Origin: an uncultured Bacteroides sp.
GTDB taxonomy: Bacteria; Bacteroidota; Bacteroidia; Bacteroidales; Bacteroidaceae
DNA: 64,000 nucleotides
NCBI GenBank assembly: GCA_900553185.1
Contig: USCT01000008.1
Coordinates: 1-64,000, forward strand
Reading direction: 5' to 3'
Shown: one piece after another, positions 15,117 to 24,102 of the stretch
Position numbering within the stretch: position 1 is the first letter of the stretch
Layout of the letters: each line of letters begins with the position of its first letter
Notes under the pieces: model-generated
What the model was told of the DNA's origin: nothing
The model's database searches: none
Seen by the model: only the letters and a program-made list of their open reading frames with translations
Translations under genes and position numbers: made by a program

Positions 15117-18100
15117 ATGTTGAATAAAATCATACGATTTTCTTTGCAGAACCGATTGCTGGTATTGGTCGCTTCGGTTTTGCTGTTGATAGGGGGAACT
15201 TATACGGCTTTTCATACGGAAGTCGACGTGTTCCCTGATTTGAATGCTCCTACGGTGGTAGTCATGACAGAAGCCAACGGTATGGCTGCCGAAGAAGTGG
15301 AACAGCTGGTTACGTTTCCTATTGAGACGGCGGTGAACGGAGCCACGCATGTACGGAGGGTACGTTCTTCGTCGACAACGGGATTTTCGGTTGTCTGGGT
15401 TGAATTTGACTGGGATACGGATATTTATCTGGCCCGTCAGATTGTTTCTGAGAAGCTGGCTGCGGTAGACGATGCGCTTCCGGACAATGTAGGTAAACCG
15501 ACTCTGGGCCCCCAGTCTTCCATTTTGGGTGAATTGCTGATTGTTGGTCTTACGGCCGACAGTACTTCCATGCTTGATTTGCGTACCCTGGCCGACTGGA
15601 CCATCCGTCCGCGTCTGTTGTCGACCGGAGGAGTCGCTCAGGTAGCCGTATTGGGAGGTGATATCAAGGAGTATCAGGTACTTTTGCATCCTGAACGCAT
15701 GAAGCACTATGGTGTGACGCTGGGTGAGGTCATGGAAGTTACCCGGAATATGAACCAGAATACCAACGGAGGTGTCATTTACGAATATGGTAATGAATAC
15801 ATTGTGCGTGGTGTACTTTCCACCAACGATGTGCGTGAAATGAGCCGGGCGGTTATCAAACGGGTAGGAGGAGTTCCCGTGGTATTGGAAGATGTGGCCG
15901 ATGTGCAGGTAGGAGCCCAGCAGCCTAAGCTGGGACTGGCTTCCGAGAAAGGTAAGCCGGCTGTACTGATTACTGTTACCAAGCAACCCAATACGGGGAC
16001 GATAGAACTGACGGAACGTCTGGAAGCTGCCTTGAAGGATTTGCAGAAGAATCTGCCGGCCGACGTACACGTTTCTACGGATGTTTTCCGTCAGTCCCGT
16101 TTCATAGAGAGTTCCATCAGTAACGTACAAAGTTCGTTGTATGAAGGTGCCCTTTTTGTGGTGATTGTACTTTTCCTTTTCCTGGCCAATACGCGTACCA
16201 CGATTATTTCTTTGGTTACCTTACCCCTTTCGCTCGTGGTAGCTATTCTCGTGCTTCATTACATGGGATTGAGTATCAACACCATGAGTCTGGGAGGTAT
16301 GGCCATTGCCATCGGATCGCTGGTAGATGATGCCATTGTCGACGTAGAGAATGTGTGGAAACACCTTCGTGAAAACCGTCTGTTGCCGGAAGGCAGCCGG
16401 AAACCGGTGCGCGAAGTCGTATTTAATGCGTCCCGTGAGGTACGAATGCCTATCCTGAATTCTACTCTGATCATTGTAGTAAGTTTCGTACCGCTGTTCT
16501 TCCTGAGCGGTATGGAAGGACGTATGTTGATTCCGTTGGGAATCGCTTTCATCGTATCGTTGTTTGCTTCTACCGTGGTGGCATTGACTCTTACCCCTGT
16601 GCTGTGCAGTTACTTGCTGGGACATAATTTCAAGAAGGAAGGCTTGCCGAAGGAAGCTTTCGTAGCTGTCTGGCTGAAGAAGCATTACGAGAAGGCGTTG
16701 GAGTGGTCCTTGTCGCACAAACGTTGGGTGCTGGGCAGTACTCTTGCACTGTTTGTGGTGGCTGTAGGCTGTTTCTTTACTTTGGGACATAGTTTCCTGC
16801 CTTCGTTCAACGAAGGTTCGTTTACCATTAATATCAGCTCTCTGCCGGGTATTTCACTCGAAGAATCCGATAAGATCGGTCGGCAGGCAGAAGAACTGTT
16901 GCTTTCCATTCCCGAAATACAGACGGTAGCCCGAAAAACAGGCCGTGCGGAACTGGACGAGCATGCCTTGGGCGTGAATGTTTCTGAGATTGAAGCACCT
17001 TTTGAGTTGAAGGACCGTTCGCATGCCGAACTCCTGGCCGATGTGCGTCAGAAACTTTCCGTTCTGACCGGAGCCAATATTGAGATCGGACAGCCTATCA
17101 GTCACCGTATCGACGCCATGCTGAGCGGTACGCAGGCCAGCATTGCCATCAAATTGTTTGGCGATGACCTGAACCGGATGTTTACCCTTGGAAATCAGAT
17201 CAAGGATGCGATAGCCGATGTGGAGGGAATTGCCGATCTGAATGTGGAACAGCAGATTGAACGTCCGGAACTGAAAATCGTTCCCAAGCGGGAAATGCTG
17301 GCAAAATATGGTATTTCCCTGCCGCAGTTCAACGAATTCGTACAGGTGAACATGGCGGGTGAGATCGTTTCACAGGTGTACGAGCAGGGAAAGGCTTTCA
17401 ACCTGGTGGTTCGCTCCAGTGAAGAGAACCGGGGTTCGATGGACCGTATCAAAGACCTGATGATAGACGATGCCGAAGGAAACAAGATACCCTTGTCGTA
17501 TGTGGCCGATGTCGTGTCTGCCATGGGGCCGAATACCATCAACCGTGAAAACGTAAAACGTAAGATCGTGATTTCGGCCAATACCAGCGGGCGTGATCTG
17601 CGGAGTGTGGTCAACGATATTCAGGAGCGGGTAGATCGTGAAATCAAGTTGCCCGAAGGTTATCACGTGGAATACGGAGGGCAGTTCGAAAGCGAGCAGT
17701 CTGCCAGCAATACGTTGTTGCTCACTTCGCTGATGAGTATTGTAGTCATTTTCCTGTTGCTCTATATGCAGTTCCATCACGCGGCTCAGAGTGGAATCAT
17801 TCTGTTGAATCTGCCGCTGGCACTGATTGGAGGAGTCTTTGCGTTGCTGCTGACTTCCGGTGAGGTCAGCATACCCGCCATTATCGGATTCATCTCCCTG
17901 TTCGGAATCGCTACCCGTAACGGAATGTTGCTCATCAGTCATTATAATCTGTTGCGTGACGAACAAGGAATGGGAGTCCGCGAGAGCATTATACAAGGCT
18001 CACTCGACCGTCTGAACCCGATTCTGATGACGGCACTTTCTTCGGCACTGGCCTTGATTCCGCTGGCATTGCGTGGTGATCTTCCGGGCAATGAGATTCA

Positions 18101-18212
18101 GAGTCCGATGGCCAAAGTCATATTAGGAGGATTGCTGACTTCTACGTTCCTGAATGCTTTCATCATTCCGATCGTTTACGAACTGATGAACCGGCAGAAA
18201 ACGGATAAATGA
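15117..18212 (+). CDS. Heavy-metal RND efflux permease (CusA/CzcA type)
   Basis: 1031 residues, the normal size for HME-family RND pumps, which drive metal-cation export with the proton gradient. Recognisable parts: first helix RLLVLVASVLLLIGGTYTA, DVFPDLNAPTVVVMTEANG, the signature in helix 4 with charged residues GSLVDDAIVDVENVWKHL, a second large periplasmic loop with SFLPSFNEGSFTINISSLPG, and late helices with ATRNGMLLISHYN and MTALSSALALIPLAL. The acidic pair and Glu of DDxxxxxE mark the heavy-metal subgroup rather than the drug (AcrB) subgroup. It starts 24 bases after the adaptor. Confidence 0.93.
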   Translation: MLNKIIRFSLQNRLLVLVASVLLLIGGTYTAFHTEVDVFPDLNAPTVVVMTEANGMAAEEVEQLVTFPIETAVNGATHVRRVRSSSTTGFSVVWVEFDWDTDIYLARQIVSEKLAAVDDALPDNVGKPTLGPQSSILGELLIVGLTADSTSMLDLRTLADWTIRPRLLSTGGVAQVAVLGGDIKEYQVLLHPERMKHYGVTLGEVMEVTRNMNQNTNGGVIYEYGNEYIVRGVLSTNDVREMSRAVIKRVGGVPVVLEDVADVQVGAQQPKLGLASEKGKPAVLITVTKQPNTGTIELTERLEAALKDLQKNLPADVHVSTDVFRQSRFIESSISNVQSSLYEGALFVVIVLFLFLANTRTTIISLVTLPLSLVVAILVLHYMGLSINTMSLGGMAIAIGSLVDDAIVDVENVWKHLRENRLLPEGSRKPVREVVFNASREVRMPILNSTLIIVVSFVPLFFLSGMEGRMLIPLGIAFIVSLFASTVVALTLTPVLCSYLLGHNFKKEGLPKEAFVAVWLKKHYEKALEWSLSHKRWVLGSTLALFVVAVGCFFTLGHSFLPSFNEGSFTINISSLPGISLEESDKIGRQAEELLLSIPEIQTVARKTGRAELDEHALGVNVSEIEAPFELKDRSHAELLADVRQKLSVLTGANIEIGQPISHRIDAMLSGTQASIAIKLFGDDLNRMFTLGNQIKDAIADVEGIADLNVEQQIERPELKIVPKREMLAKYGISLPQFNEFVQVNMAGEIVSQVYEQGKAFNLVVRSSEENRGSMDRIKDLMIDDAEGNKIPLSYVADVVSAMGPNTINRENVKRKIVISANTSGRDLRSVVNDIQERVDREIKLPEGYHVEYGGQFESEQSASNTLLLTSLMSIVVIFLLLYMQFHHAAQSGIILLNLPLALIGGVFALLLTSGEVSIPAIIGFISLFGIATRNGMLLISHYNLLRDEQGMGVRESIIQGSLDRLNPILMTALSSALALIPLALRGDLPGNEIQSPMAKVILGGLLTSTFLNAFIIPIVYELMNRQKTDK

Positions 18213-18252
18213 TAAGTTTCGGTTAGTTTTATCTTTAACAAGCATAGAAGAA

Positions 18253-19437
18253 ATGAACATGAAAAAGATATATTGGACACTGATGCTGGGAGGAGTTCTG
18301 TCGGGGACTTCGTTACAGGCTCAGACCATAGAAACGGTGTTACAGTCCATTGAACAGAATAACAAGGAAATTCAGGCCGGGCTTTATGCGGCTGAGGTCG
18401 GTAAACTGGAGGTTCAGACACGGAATAACCTGGAAGACCCCAGTGTGGAATATAGTCCGTTTTATGCTGACGGCGTGACAGGCATGGCCAGTTCCGAGCT
18501 GGTTGTAACGCAAGGATTCGATTTTCCTACCCGCTATGCGGCCCGTCGTCGTTCCGGAAAGTCGCAACAGGAAGTCATCGACAGGCAGCAGCAGGCTTTG
18601 CGGCAGGAAGTCCTGTTGCGGGCCAAGAATCTGTGTCTCGATCTGATCGGGCTGAATCAGGAGCGTCTTTTACTGGATGAGCGCCGGAAAAATGCAGACG
18701 AACTGCTGGTGATATTTGAGAAAAGACTGGATAAAGGTGACGCCAATGTGCTGGAAGTAAATAAGATAAAGATGGAACGCATGAATGTCCAGACGGAGGT
18801 TGCCCAAAATGTAGCGGCTCATCGTACGGCACTCCAGCAATTGCTGGCCATGAATGGGAATTTACCGCTCGAATTCAACGAAACCGATTATCCCAAAGTT
18901 GACACCATCTGCGATTACCATGCGTTGTACGACGAAATCATGGCTGCTGACGCCGGCCTGCTGGTAGCCGATGCTCAGGTACGTGCCGCCGAAAAGGAAG
19001 TAGGCGTCAATAAGCAGAACTGGCTTCCCCAACTGGAAGTAGGTTACCGGCGGAATACGTCGATGGGAGAAAAAAGCAACGGATTTCTGGTAGGAGGCAG
19101 TCTGCCTTTGTTCTCGAACCGCAAGAAGTTGAAGATAGCGCGCGCTCAGGCTACCAATGCACAATTGCAACTGGATAATGCGCGTCTGCAGGTAGAAGCA
19201 CAGATACAGGGAAAGTTCAACGAGATGAAGCAGTTGCGTGATGCCATGCAGGTATACGATATTCGTCTGATGCATCGTACGCTCCGAATGCTCCGTGATG
19301 CGGTAGAGGCCGGTCAGCTTTCCATCATTGAATTCTACGTGGAGGCTGAAAACGTGTATCAGAACCTTCAGGCTTATATGAAACTGGAAAACCAGTATCA
19401 GAAACTGATGGCTGAGATTTATCGTTGCCGGTTGTAA
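18253..19437 (+). CDS. TolC-family outer-membrane efflux channel (CusC/CzcC type)
   Basis: 394 residues with a signal peptide (start MNMKKIYW, cleavage near LQAQ). Long heptad-rich helices repeat twice, as in TolC proteins: IETVLQSIEQNNKEIQAGLY and SGKSQQEVIDRQQQAL in the first half, AQVRAAEKEVGVNKQNWLPQ and LPLFSNRKKLKIARAQATNA in the second. The AQxxAAEKEV then WLPQLEVGY pattern is the classic outer-membrane efflux protein motif. No Cys lipobox is seen, unlike E. coli CusC. It completes the tripartite pump and is followed by a GC-rich hairpin. Confidence 0.9.
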   Translation: MNMKKIYWTLMLGGVLSGTSLQAQTIETVLQSIEQNNKEIQAGLYAAEVGKLEVQTRNNLEDPSVEYSPFYADGVTGMASSELVVTQGFDFPTRYAARRRSGKSQQEVIDRQQQALRQEVLLRAKNLCLDLIGLNQERLLLDERRKNADELLVIFEKRLDKGDANVLEVNKIKMERMNVQTEVAQNVAAHRTALQQLLAMNGNLPLEFNETDYPKVDTICDYHALYDEIMAADAGLLVADAQVRAAEKEVGVNKQNWLPQLEVGYRRNTSMGEKSNGFLVGGSLPLFSNRKKLKIARAQATNAQLQLDNARLQVEAQIQGKFNEMKQLRDAMQVYDIRLMHRTLRMLRDAVEAGQLSIIEFYVEAENVYQNLQAYMKLENQYQKLMAEIYRCRL

Positions 19438-19461
19438 TCCGTTTCGTCGGAAAAGGCTGTA

Positions 19462-19503
19462 ACGTCCCGCCTGCAAGGTCTTGATGACCTTGTGGGCGGG
19501 ACG
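19462..19503 (+). terminator. GC-rich hairpin after the efflux operon
   Basis: Nineteen-base stem (two mismatches): ACGTCCCGCC..CAAGGTC with GACCTTG..GGCGGGACGT around a four-base loop. The T-tract after it is weak (CTTCGTTTT), so it is a probable rather than certain intrinsic terminator. Confidence 0.6.
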
Positions 19504-19661
19504 TCTTCGTTTTGAGGCCCTCCCCTCGGAATTTGAAGTCGGAAGGGGAGCAAAAATACATGCGTTTCTTGTAATCTGTTGTCTTTTTGTTCTATTTCGG
19601 GAGATTCCGCTAACAGGCATGTTGGTTGGTCGGTCCGTTTCAGTACGTATTTATGTGTATG

Positions 19662-19745
19662 TTTTGCATGAATATACTATAAAGAATTGGATTTATGCAG
19701 AATATATTCATTCCTTGCCCGGAAAAAACAACAAAAACGCGAGCA
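19662..19745. repeat. Bipartite element, copy A, upstream of metA
   Basis: TTTTGCATGAAT at 19662-19673, then about 45 unrelated bases, then CCCGGAAAA and AAAACGCGAGCA ending at 19745. The same two parts in the same order recur at 20091-20184. Together the copies bracket most of the 790-base gene-free region 19438-20228. I find no convincing gene in that region: the open frames there lack composition or motifs of real proteins. Confidence 0.55.
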
Positions 19746-20090
19746 GGAAAATTAATTTCTCCTGGATGAAAAGATAAAAACTCCCGGACAAGTGAATGAA
19801 GATGACTGGTTGTTTTGAAATTTTCGGTAAGAAATCTGGTTTCGTGACTTTAAGCATGCCAGATGATACGGATTTTCCGATACTTTTGTTGAGCCGGAAA
19901 GCTATGGAAAGTCCTTGATAGATGTTGTAAAGGATGGGTATTTGATAAAACGGTGATGTTTGTAAAGCATATATTTGCGGTTATAAGCAAAATGGTAAAC
20001 CTGAGATGCTCGAGAATCACGTTTTTTCGGGCAGGTTTGTCATAGGGTGGAAACAACCGTTTCTCAGGCTTTCGGAATATCAATTTGACA

Positions 20091-20184
20091 TTTTGCATGA
20101 ATCTCGTTCATCGGGTCGCGACGGACGAATGTTTCTGTCAATGTCTGATTGAAATTACTTTCCCGGAAAAGTAAAACGCGAGCA
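20091..20184. repeat. Bipartite element, copy B, upstream of metA
   Basis: TTTTGCATGAAT at 20091-20102 and CCCGGAAAAGTAAAACGCGAGCA-like sequence ending at 20184, immediately before the metA -7 element. The middle of the element differs completely from copy A, so only the two ends are conserved. Confidence 0.55.
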
Positions 20185-20194
20185 AGTTTTTTTG

Positions 20195-20202
20195 TATTTT
20201 TG
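20195..20202 (+). promoter_or_regulatory. -7 element for metA (TATTTTTG)
   Basis: TATTTTTG fits TAnnTTTG and lies 26 bases before the metA ATG. There is no TTTG at the usual -33 distance; instead the conserved AAAACGCGAGCA block of repeat copy B occupies that position, which may mean an activator-dependent promoter. Confidence 0.45.
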
Positions 20203-20228
20203 CGTGTCATATTTTAAAAGAGAGAAAA

Positions 20229-21152
20229 ATGCCGTTAAACTTACCCGATAAATTACCTGCAATAGACCTGCTGAAGGAAGAGAATATTTTCGTGATCGAT
20301 AATTCCCGTGCGTGTACTCAGGACATCCGTCCGTTGAAGATTGTGATTCTGAACCTGATGCCTCTGAAAATTACGACCGAGACCGATCTGATCCGTTTGT
20401 TGTCGAATTCTCCGTTGCAGATAGAAGTCAGTTTCATGAAATTGAAGAGTCATACGTCGAAAAATACGCCCATCGAACACATGAAGGCGTTTTACCGTGA
20501 TTTTGAGCTGATGCGTAACGAAAAGTTCGACGGTATGATCATTACCGGTGCTCCGGTGGAACATCTGGAGTTTGAGGATGTCAATTACTGGGGAGAGATT
20601 CAGGAAATCTTCGACTGGACCCGTTCGCACGTAACCTCTACTTTCTATATCTGCTGGGCGGCACAGGCCGGATTGTATCATCACTACGGCATTCCGAAAT
20701 ATCAGCTGGATCACAAGATGTTCGGAATTTTTGAACATCATATTTGTGAGGGATTCAAGCAGCTTCCTATTTTCCGTGGATTCGACGATGTATTTTTTGT
20801 TCCCCACAGCCGTCATACGGAAGTACGTCGGGCAGATATAGAGAAGCATCCTGAGTTGCAGATTATTTCTGAATCGGATGATTCGGGCGTACATATCGTT
20901 ATGGCACGAGGCGGACGGGAGTTCTTTGTGACCGGACATTCGGAGTATTCTCCTTATACGCTTGATACGGAATATCGGCGCGACCTGGGAAAAGGATTGC
21001 CCATCGATATGCCGAAAAACTATTACCGTGACAACGATCCCGAGAAAGGCCCGCTGGTACGCTGGCGGAGTGTGGCGAACCTGCTGTTCTCCAACTGGAT
21101 GAACTATTATGTATATCAGGAAACTCCTTACGATATCAATCAGATTAAATGA
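20229..21152 (+). CDS. metA: Homoserine O-acyltransferase (MetA family, probably acetyl-CoA type)
   Basis: 307 residues. It activates homoserine for methionine synthesis. The family is clear: MPLNLPDKLPAIDLL, LNLMPLKITTETDLIRLLSN, nucleophile Cys in YICWAAQAGLYHHYGI, FVPHSRHTEVR and the late His/Glu in VTGHSEYSPYTLDTEY. At the acyl-CoA selectivity position the protein has Glu (GAPVEHL) where E. coli succinyltransferase has Gly; work on MetA from Bacillus linked this Glu to acetyl-CoA use, so homoserine O-acetyltransferase is the better call. It overlaps the next gene by four bases (ATGA). It competes with the thr operon genes (30795 on) for homoserine. Confidence 0.93.
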   Translation: MPLNLPDKLPAIDLLKEENIFVIDNSRACTQDIRPLKIVILNLMPLKITTETDLIRLLSNSPLQIEVSFMKLKSHTSKNTPIEHMKAFYRDFELMRNEKFDGMIITGAPVEHLEFEDVNYWGEIQEIFDWTRSHVTSTFYICWAAQAGLYHHYGIPKYQLDHKMFGIFEHHICEGFKQLPIFRGFDDVFFVPHSRHTEVRRADIEKHPELQIISESDDSGVHIVMARGGREFFVTGHSEYSPYTLDTEYRRDLGKGLPIDMPKNYYRDNDPEKGPLVRWRSVANLLFSNWMNYYVYQETPYDINQIK

Positions 21153-22984
21153 GCATGAAGAAACAACGTCCTATCGAACTGCTGGCTCCGGCCAAGAACC
21201 TGGAATGTGGCATTGAGGCTATCAATCATGGAGCCGATGCGGTATATATCGGGGCACCCCGGTTTGGCGCGCGGGCTGCCGCGGGAAATTCGCTGGAAGA
21301 CATTGCGGAACTGGTCAAATATGCGCACCTGTATCGGGTACGTATCTATGTGACGGTCAATACCATTCTTCGTGATGAGGAACTGAAGGAAACCGAAGCC
21401 ATGATATGGGAGTTGTATCGGGCGGGAGTAGATGCCCTGATCGTGCAGGATATGGGAATTACCCGTTTGGACTTGCCTCCCATTCCTTTGCATGCCAGTA
21501 CGCAGATGGATAACCGAACTCCCGAAAAAGTCAAGTTTCTGGCCGAGGCCGGTTTTCGTCAGGTGGTACTGGCACGTGAACTCTCGCTGGAAGAAATCAG
21601 CCGGATTCATCAGGCTTGTTCGGATACCCCCCTGGAGGTATTCGTACACGGCGCCTTGTGTGTGAGCTATAGCGGGCAGTGTTACGTCAGTCAGGCTTGT
21701 TTCGGACGGAGTGCGAACCGTGGCGAGTGTGCCCAGTTCTGCCGGCTGGGATTCGATCTGGTAGACGCCGACGGAAAGACCATATCGCATGGCAAGCATC
21801 TGCTTTCGCTGAAGGACATGAATCAGAGTGAGAATCTGGAGGCATTGCTGGATGCGGGAGCCTCTTCGCTCAAGATTGAAGGACGTCTCAAGGAAGTTTC
21901 GTACGTGAAGAATGTGACGGCTTATTACCGTCAGAAGCTGGATGCCATCCTGAAGCGGCGGAAAGAATATGTACGGGCTTCGTCGGGTACTGTGAAATTT
22001 ACCTTCAAGCCCCAGCCGGAAAAAAGCTTCAACCGGGGATTCACCGATTATTTCCTGCACGGGCGCAATCCGGGTATCTTTTCGTTTGATACGCCGAAGT
22101 CGCTGGGTGAGGAAGTGGGAGTCGTAAAGGAGGTACGTGGAAATTACCTGACGGTGGCAGGTGTGAAGCCTTTCAGTAACGGCGACGGAATCTGTTACAT
22201 CGACGAACAGGGACGCCTGCAGGGATTTCGGGTAAACCGTGTGGAGAACAACAAGCTTTTCCCGCAGGAAATGCCCCGTCTGAAACCGAAAACCCGGTTG
22301 TTTCGGAATTATGACCAGGAATTCGAGAAGCTGATGCAGAAGAAATCGGCAGAGCGGAAGATCGCGGTGTCCATGCGGCTGGAGGAAAATGTGTCTGGCT
22401 TTACGCTGACATTGGCCGACGAGGACGGAAACAGGGTGAGTTTGTCCTTGCCGCGTGAAAAAGAGCTTGCGCGCGTACCGCAACAGGAGAATCTGCGTAA
22501 TCAGCTGGGAAAACTGGGTAATACACCTTTTGAGCTTACCGGTGTGGAATTGGAGCTGACAGACAACTGGTTTATTCCTTCTTCGGAATTGGCCGACTTG
22601 CGCCGTCGGGCCGTCGATAAGTTGTTGGAAGCACGTCGTATTACCTATCCGCAGGAACGGGTCCGGTGGATGGAAACCCGGCATGCCTTTCCGGTACGTG
22701 AGTTGACCTATCTGGGAAATGTCATGAATCAGGAAGCTGCTGCTTTCTATCGCCAGCACGGAGTGGAACGCATGGCTCCGGCTTTCGAACAGAAACCGCC
22801 GGAAGATGCCGTACTGATGTTCTGCAAGCATTGCATCCGATACAGTATGGGCTGGTGTCCGACTCATCATCGGGTCCGTTCGCCTTACCGGGAGCCGTTC
22901 TTTCTGGTCAGCAGCGACGGACGTCGTTTCCGTTTGGAGTTTGATTGTAAGGCGTGTCAGATGAAAGTGTTGGCCGAGCCATAA
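21149..22984 (+). CDS. U32-family peptidase / RlhA-like rRNA hydroxylation protein
   Basis: 611 residues. The N-terminal half is a TIM-barrel-like U32 domain with IELLAPAKNLECGIEAINHGA, YIGAPRFGARA and the Cys signature SGQCYVSQACFGRSANRGEC followed by QFCR. The second half has the extended U32 C-terminal region and ends with another Cys set (CKHCIRYSMGWCP, CKAC). U32 proteins of this length are related to E. coli RlhA/YdcP, which is required for hydroxylation of a 23S rRNA cytidine; protease activity is doubtful for many members. The Cys residues suggest an iron-sulfur cluster. Translation is coupled to metA through the overlapping ATGA. The metabolic reason for pairing with metA is not obvious. 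Confidence 0.85.
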   Translation: MSMKKQRPIELLAPAKNLECGIEAINHGADAVYIGAPRFGARAAAGNSLEDIAELVKYAHLYRVRIYVTVNTILRDEELKETEAMIWELYRAGVDALIVQDMGITRLDLPPIPLHASTQMDNRTPEKVKFLAEAGFRQVVLARELSLEEISRIHQACSDTPLEVFVHGALCVSYSGQCYVSQACFGRSANRGECAQFCRLGFDLVDADGKTISHGKHLLSLKDMNQSENLEALLDAGASSLKIEGRLKEVSYVKNVTAYYRQKLDAILKRRKEYVRASSGTVKFTFKPQPEKSFNRGFTDYFLHGRNPGIFSFDTPKSLGEEVGVVKEVRGNYLTVAGVKPFSNGDGICYIDEQGRLQGFRVNRVENNKLFPQEMPRLKPKTRLFRNYDQEFEKLMQKKSAERKIAVSMRLEENVSGFTLTLADEDGNRVSLSLPREKELARVPQQENLRNQLGKLGNTPFELTGVELELTDNWFIPSSELADLRRRAVDKLLEARRITYPQERVRWMETRHAFPVRELTYLGNVMNQEAAAFYRQHGVERMAPAFEQKPPEDAVLMFCKHCIRYSMGWCPTHHRVRSPYREPFFLVSSDGRRFRLEFDCKACQMKVLAEP

Positions 22985-23004
22985 AACAAGAAGAAGGAGG
23001 GGGC

Positions 23005-23967
23005 ATGTTGAAATGGGGTAAATATATCGTATGTTTGTTGCTGGTTGTTCTGGCCGGTACATCTTGTTATTATCGGACCGCTTTGCCTACAGGCATACAG
23101 GGAGAAGAAGCAAAAGGAGATTCTGTTCTGGAATTGCCGGAGCGTCCGTATGCCTTGAACAGCAATTTTAAGGTAACGGGTGATACGTTGTGGTTGTATC
23201 AGTTGCCTTTTACAGATTCTGTTCCTGTAAGGCTGAACGATGAACTGGTTGTTGCGGAACTGGCGGTGCATTCGGACGATCCGGTTGATTCTGTCTGGGT
23301 AAAGGTAGCGCGCGATCAGGAGACCATTGGTTGGTTACGGGAGAGCAAGTTGCTGGAAAATACTGTACCTGTCGACCCGATTTCTCAGTGCATTCATTTG
23401 TTCAGTGATTCTCATACGTTGCCGTTTTTTCTGATTCTGGGCATTTTCTTTCTGACGTTTGCGTATCGGGCCATGAGGCGGAAACAGATTAAGCTGATAT
23501 GGCTGAATGATATTGACAGTGTTTTCCCGATTATCCTTTCGTGGTTGCTGGCCTGTTCGGCTACCTTGTATAACAGCATACAGTCTTTTGTTCCCCAGAC
23601 CTGGGAGCGATATTACTACGATCCTTCCCTGAATCCGTTTGCCCTGCCTCTGATACTGGGACTGTTTGTACTGAGTGTATGGTGCATCCTGCTGATGGGA
23701 GTGGCTTTGCTGGACGATCTGTTTCATCAGACAACGTTCGAGGTCGCTTTTTTCTACCTGATTGGTCTGGCCTCATGCTGTATTTTCCTTTACATATTCT
23801 TTACGTATGTGTGGATTTATGCGGCTTATGCGTGCCTGGTCGGATATACATATTGTTGTTTCCGGTGGTTGAGACACTCCAGCAGTTATCCATACGCGTG
23901 CGGTGCCTGTGGAGCCAAAATGCGTACTAAAGGGATCTGTCCGCATTGCGGAGCTCTCAATGAATAA
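23005..23967 (+). CDS. Membrane protein with lipobox, SH3-like region and C-terminal zinc ribbon
   Basis: I prefer the ATG at 23005, preceded by GGAGG, over the upstream in-frame ATG at 22954 inside the U32 gene, because the signal sequence (YIVCLLLVVLAGTSC, lipobox Cys) then sits at the N-terminus. The 320-residue product has a periplasmic-looking part of about 110 residues with a small SH3-like strand pattern (VPVRLNDELVVAELAV, DSVWVKVARDQETIGWLRES), four or five membrane helices (from LPFFLILGIFFLTFAY on) and a C-terminal zinc ribbon CGACGAKMRTKGICPHCG. I do not recognise a named family. It follows the U32 gene by 20 bases and ends the metA operon. Confidence 0.7.
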   Translation: MLKWGKYIVCLLLVVLAGTSCYYRTALPTGIQGEEAKGDSVLELPERPYALNSNFKVTGDTLWLYQLPFTDSVPVRLNDELVVAELAVHSDDPVDSVWVKVARDQETIGWLRESKLLENTVPVDPISQCIHLFSDSHTLPFFLILGIFFLTFAYRAMRRKQIKLIWLNDIDSVFPIILSWLLACSATLYNSIQSFVPQTWERYYYDPSLNPFALPLILGLFVLSVWCILLMGVALLDDLFHQTTFEVAFFYLIGLASCCIFLYIFFTYVWIYAAYACLVGYTYCCFRWLRHSSSYPYACGACGAKMRTKGICPHCGALNE

Positions 23968-24011
23968 GGAAGACTGCCTCCTTTGTTTGGAAATAACTTC
24001 TGAAAAATAAA

Positions 24012-24056
24012 AGCCATCGTTTCTGTTCTTTTTAAAAGATACTGGAAACGATGGCT
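24012..24056 (-). terminator. Terminator for the TonB-receptor gene
   Basis: AGCCATCGTTTC pairs perfectly with GAAACGATGGCT. On the minus strand the stem is followed by TTTTATTTTT, so it ends transcription from the receptor gene. On the plus strand the T-tract is absent. Confidence 0.8.
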
Positions 24057-24102
24057 GAAATGTGATTAGGGAGCCGCAAAGTCCTTTTTCGGGTTTGTCT
24101 GA

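Noticed and set aside
19481..19777. Plus-strand frame of 98 residues upstream of metA
   Set aside because: Starts inside the hairpin after the efflux operon, has no domain, signal or strand pattern, and crosses repeat copy A.
19850..20098. Minus-strand frame of 82 residues upstream of metA
   Set aside because: No protein-like pattern or promoter; composition resembles intergenic DNA.
20100..20228. SAM-type riboswitch before metA
   Set aside because: The -7 element sits only 26 bases before the ATG, leaving no room for an aptamer, and no characteristic stems were seen.
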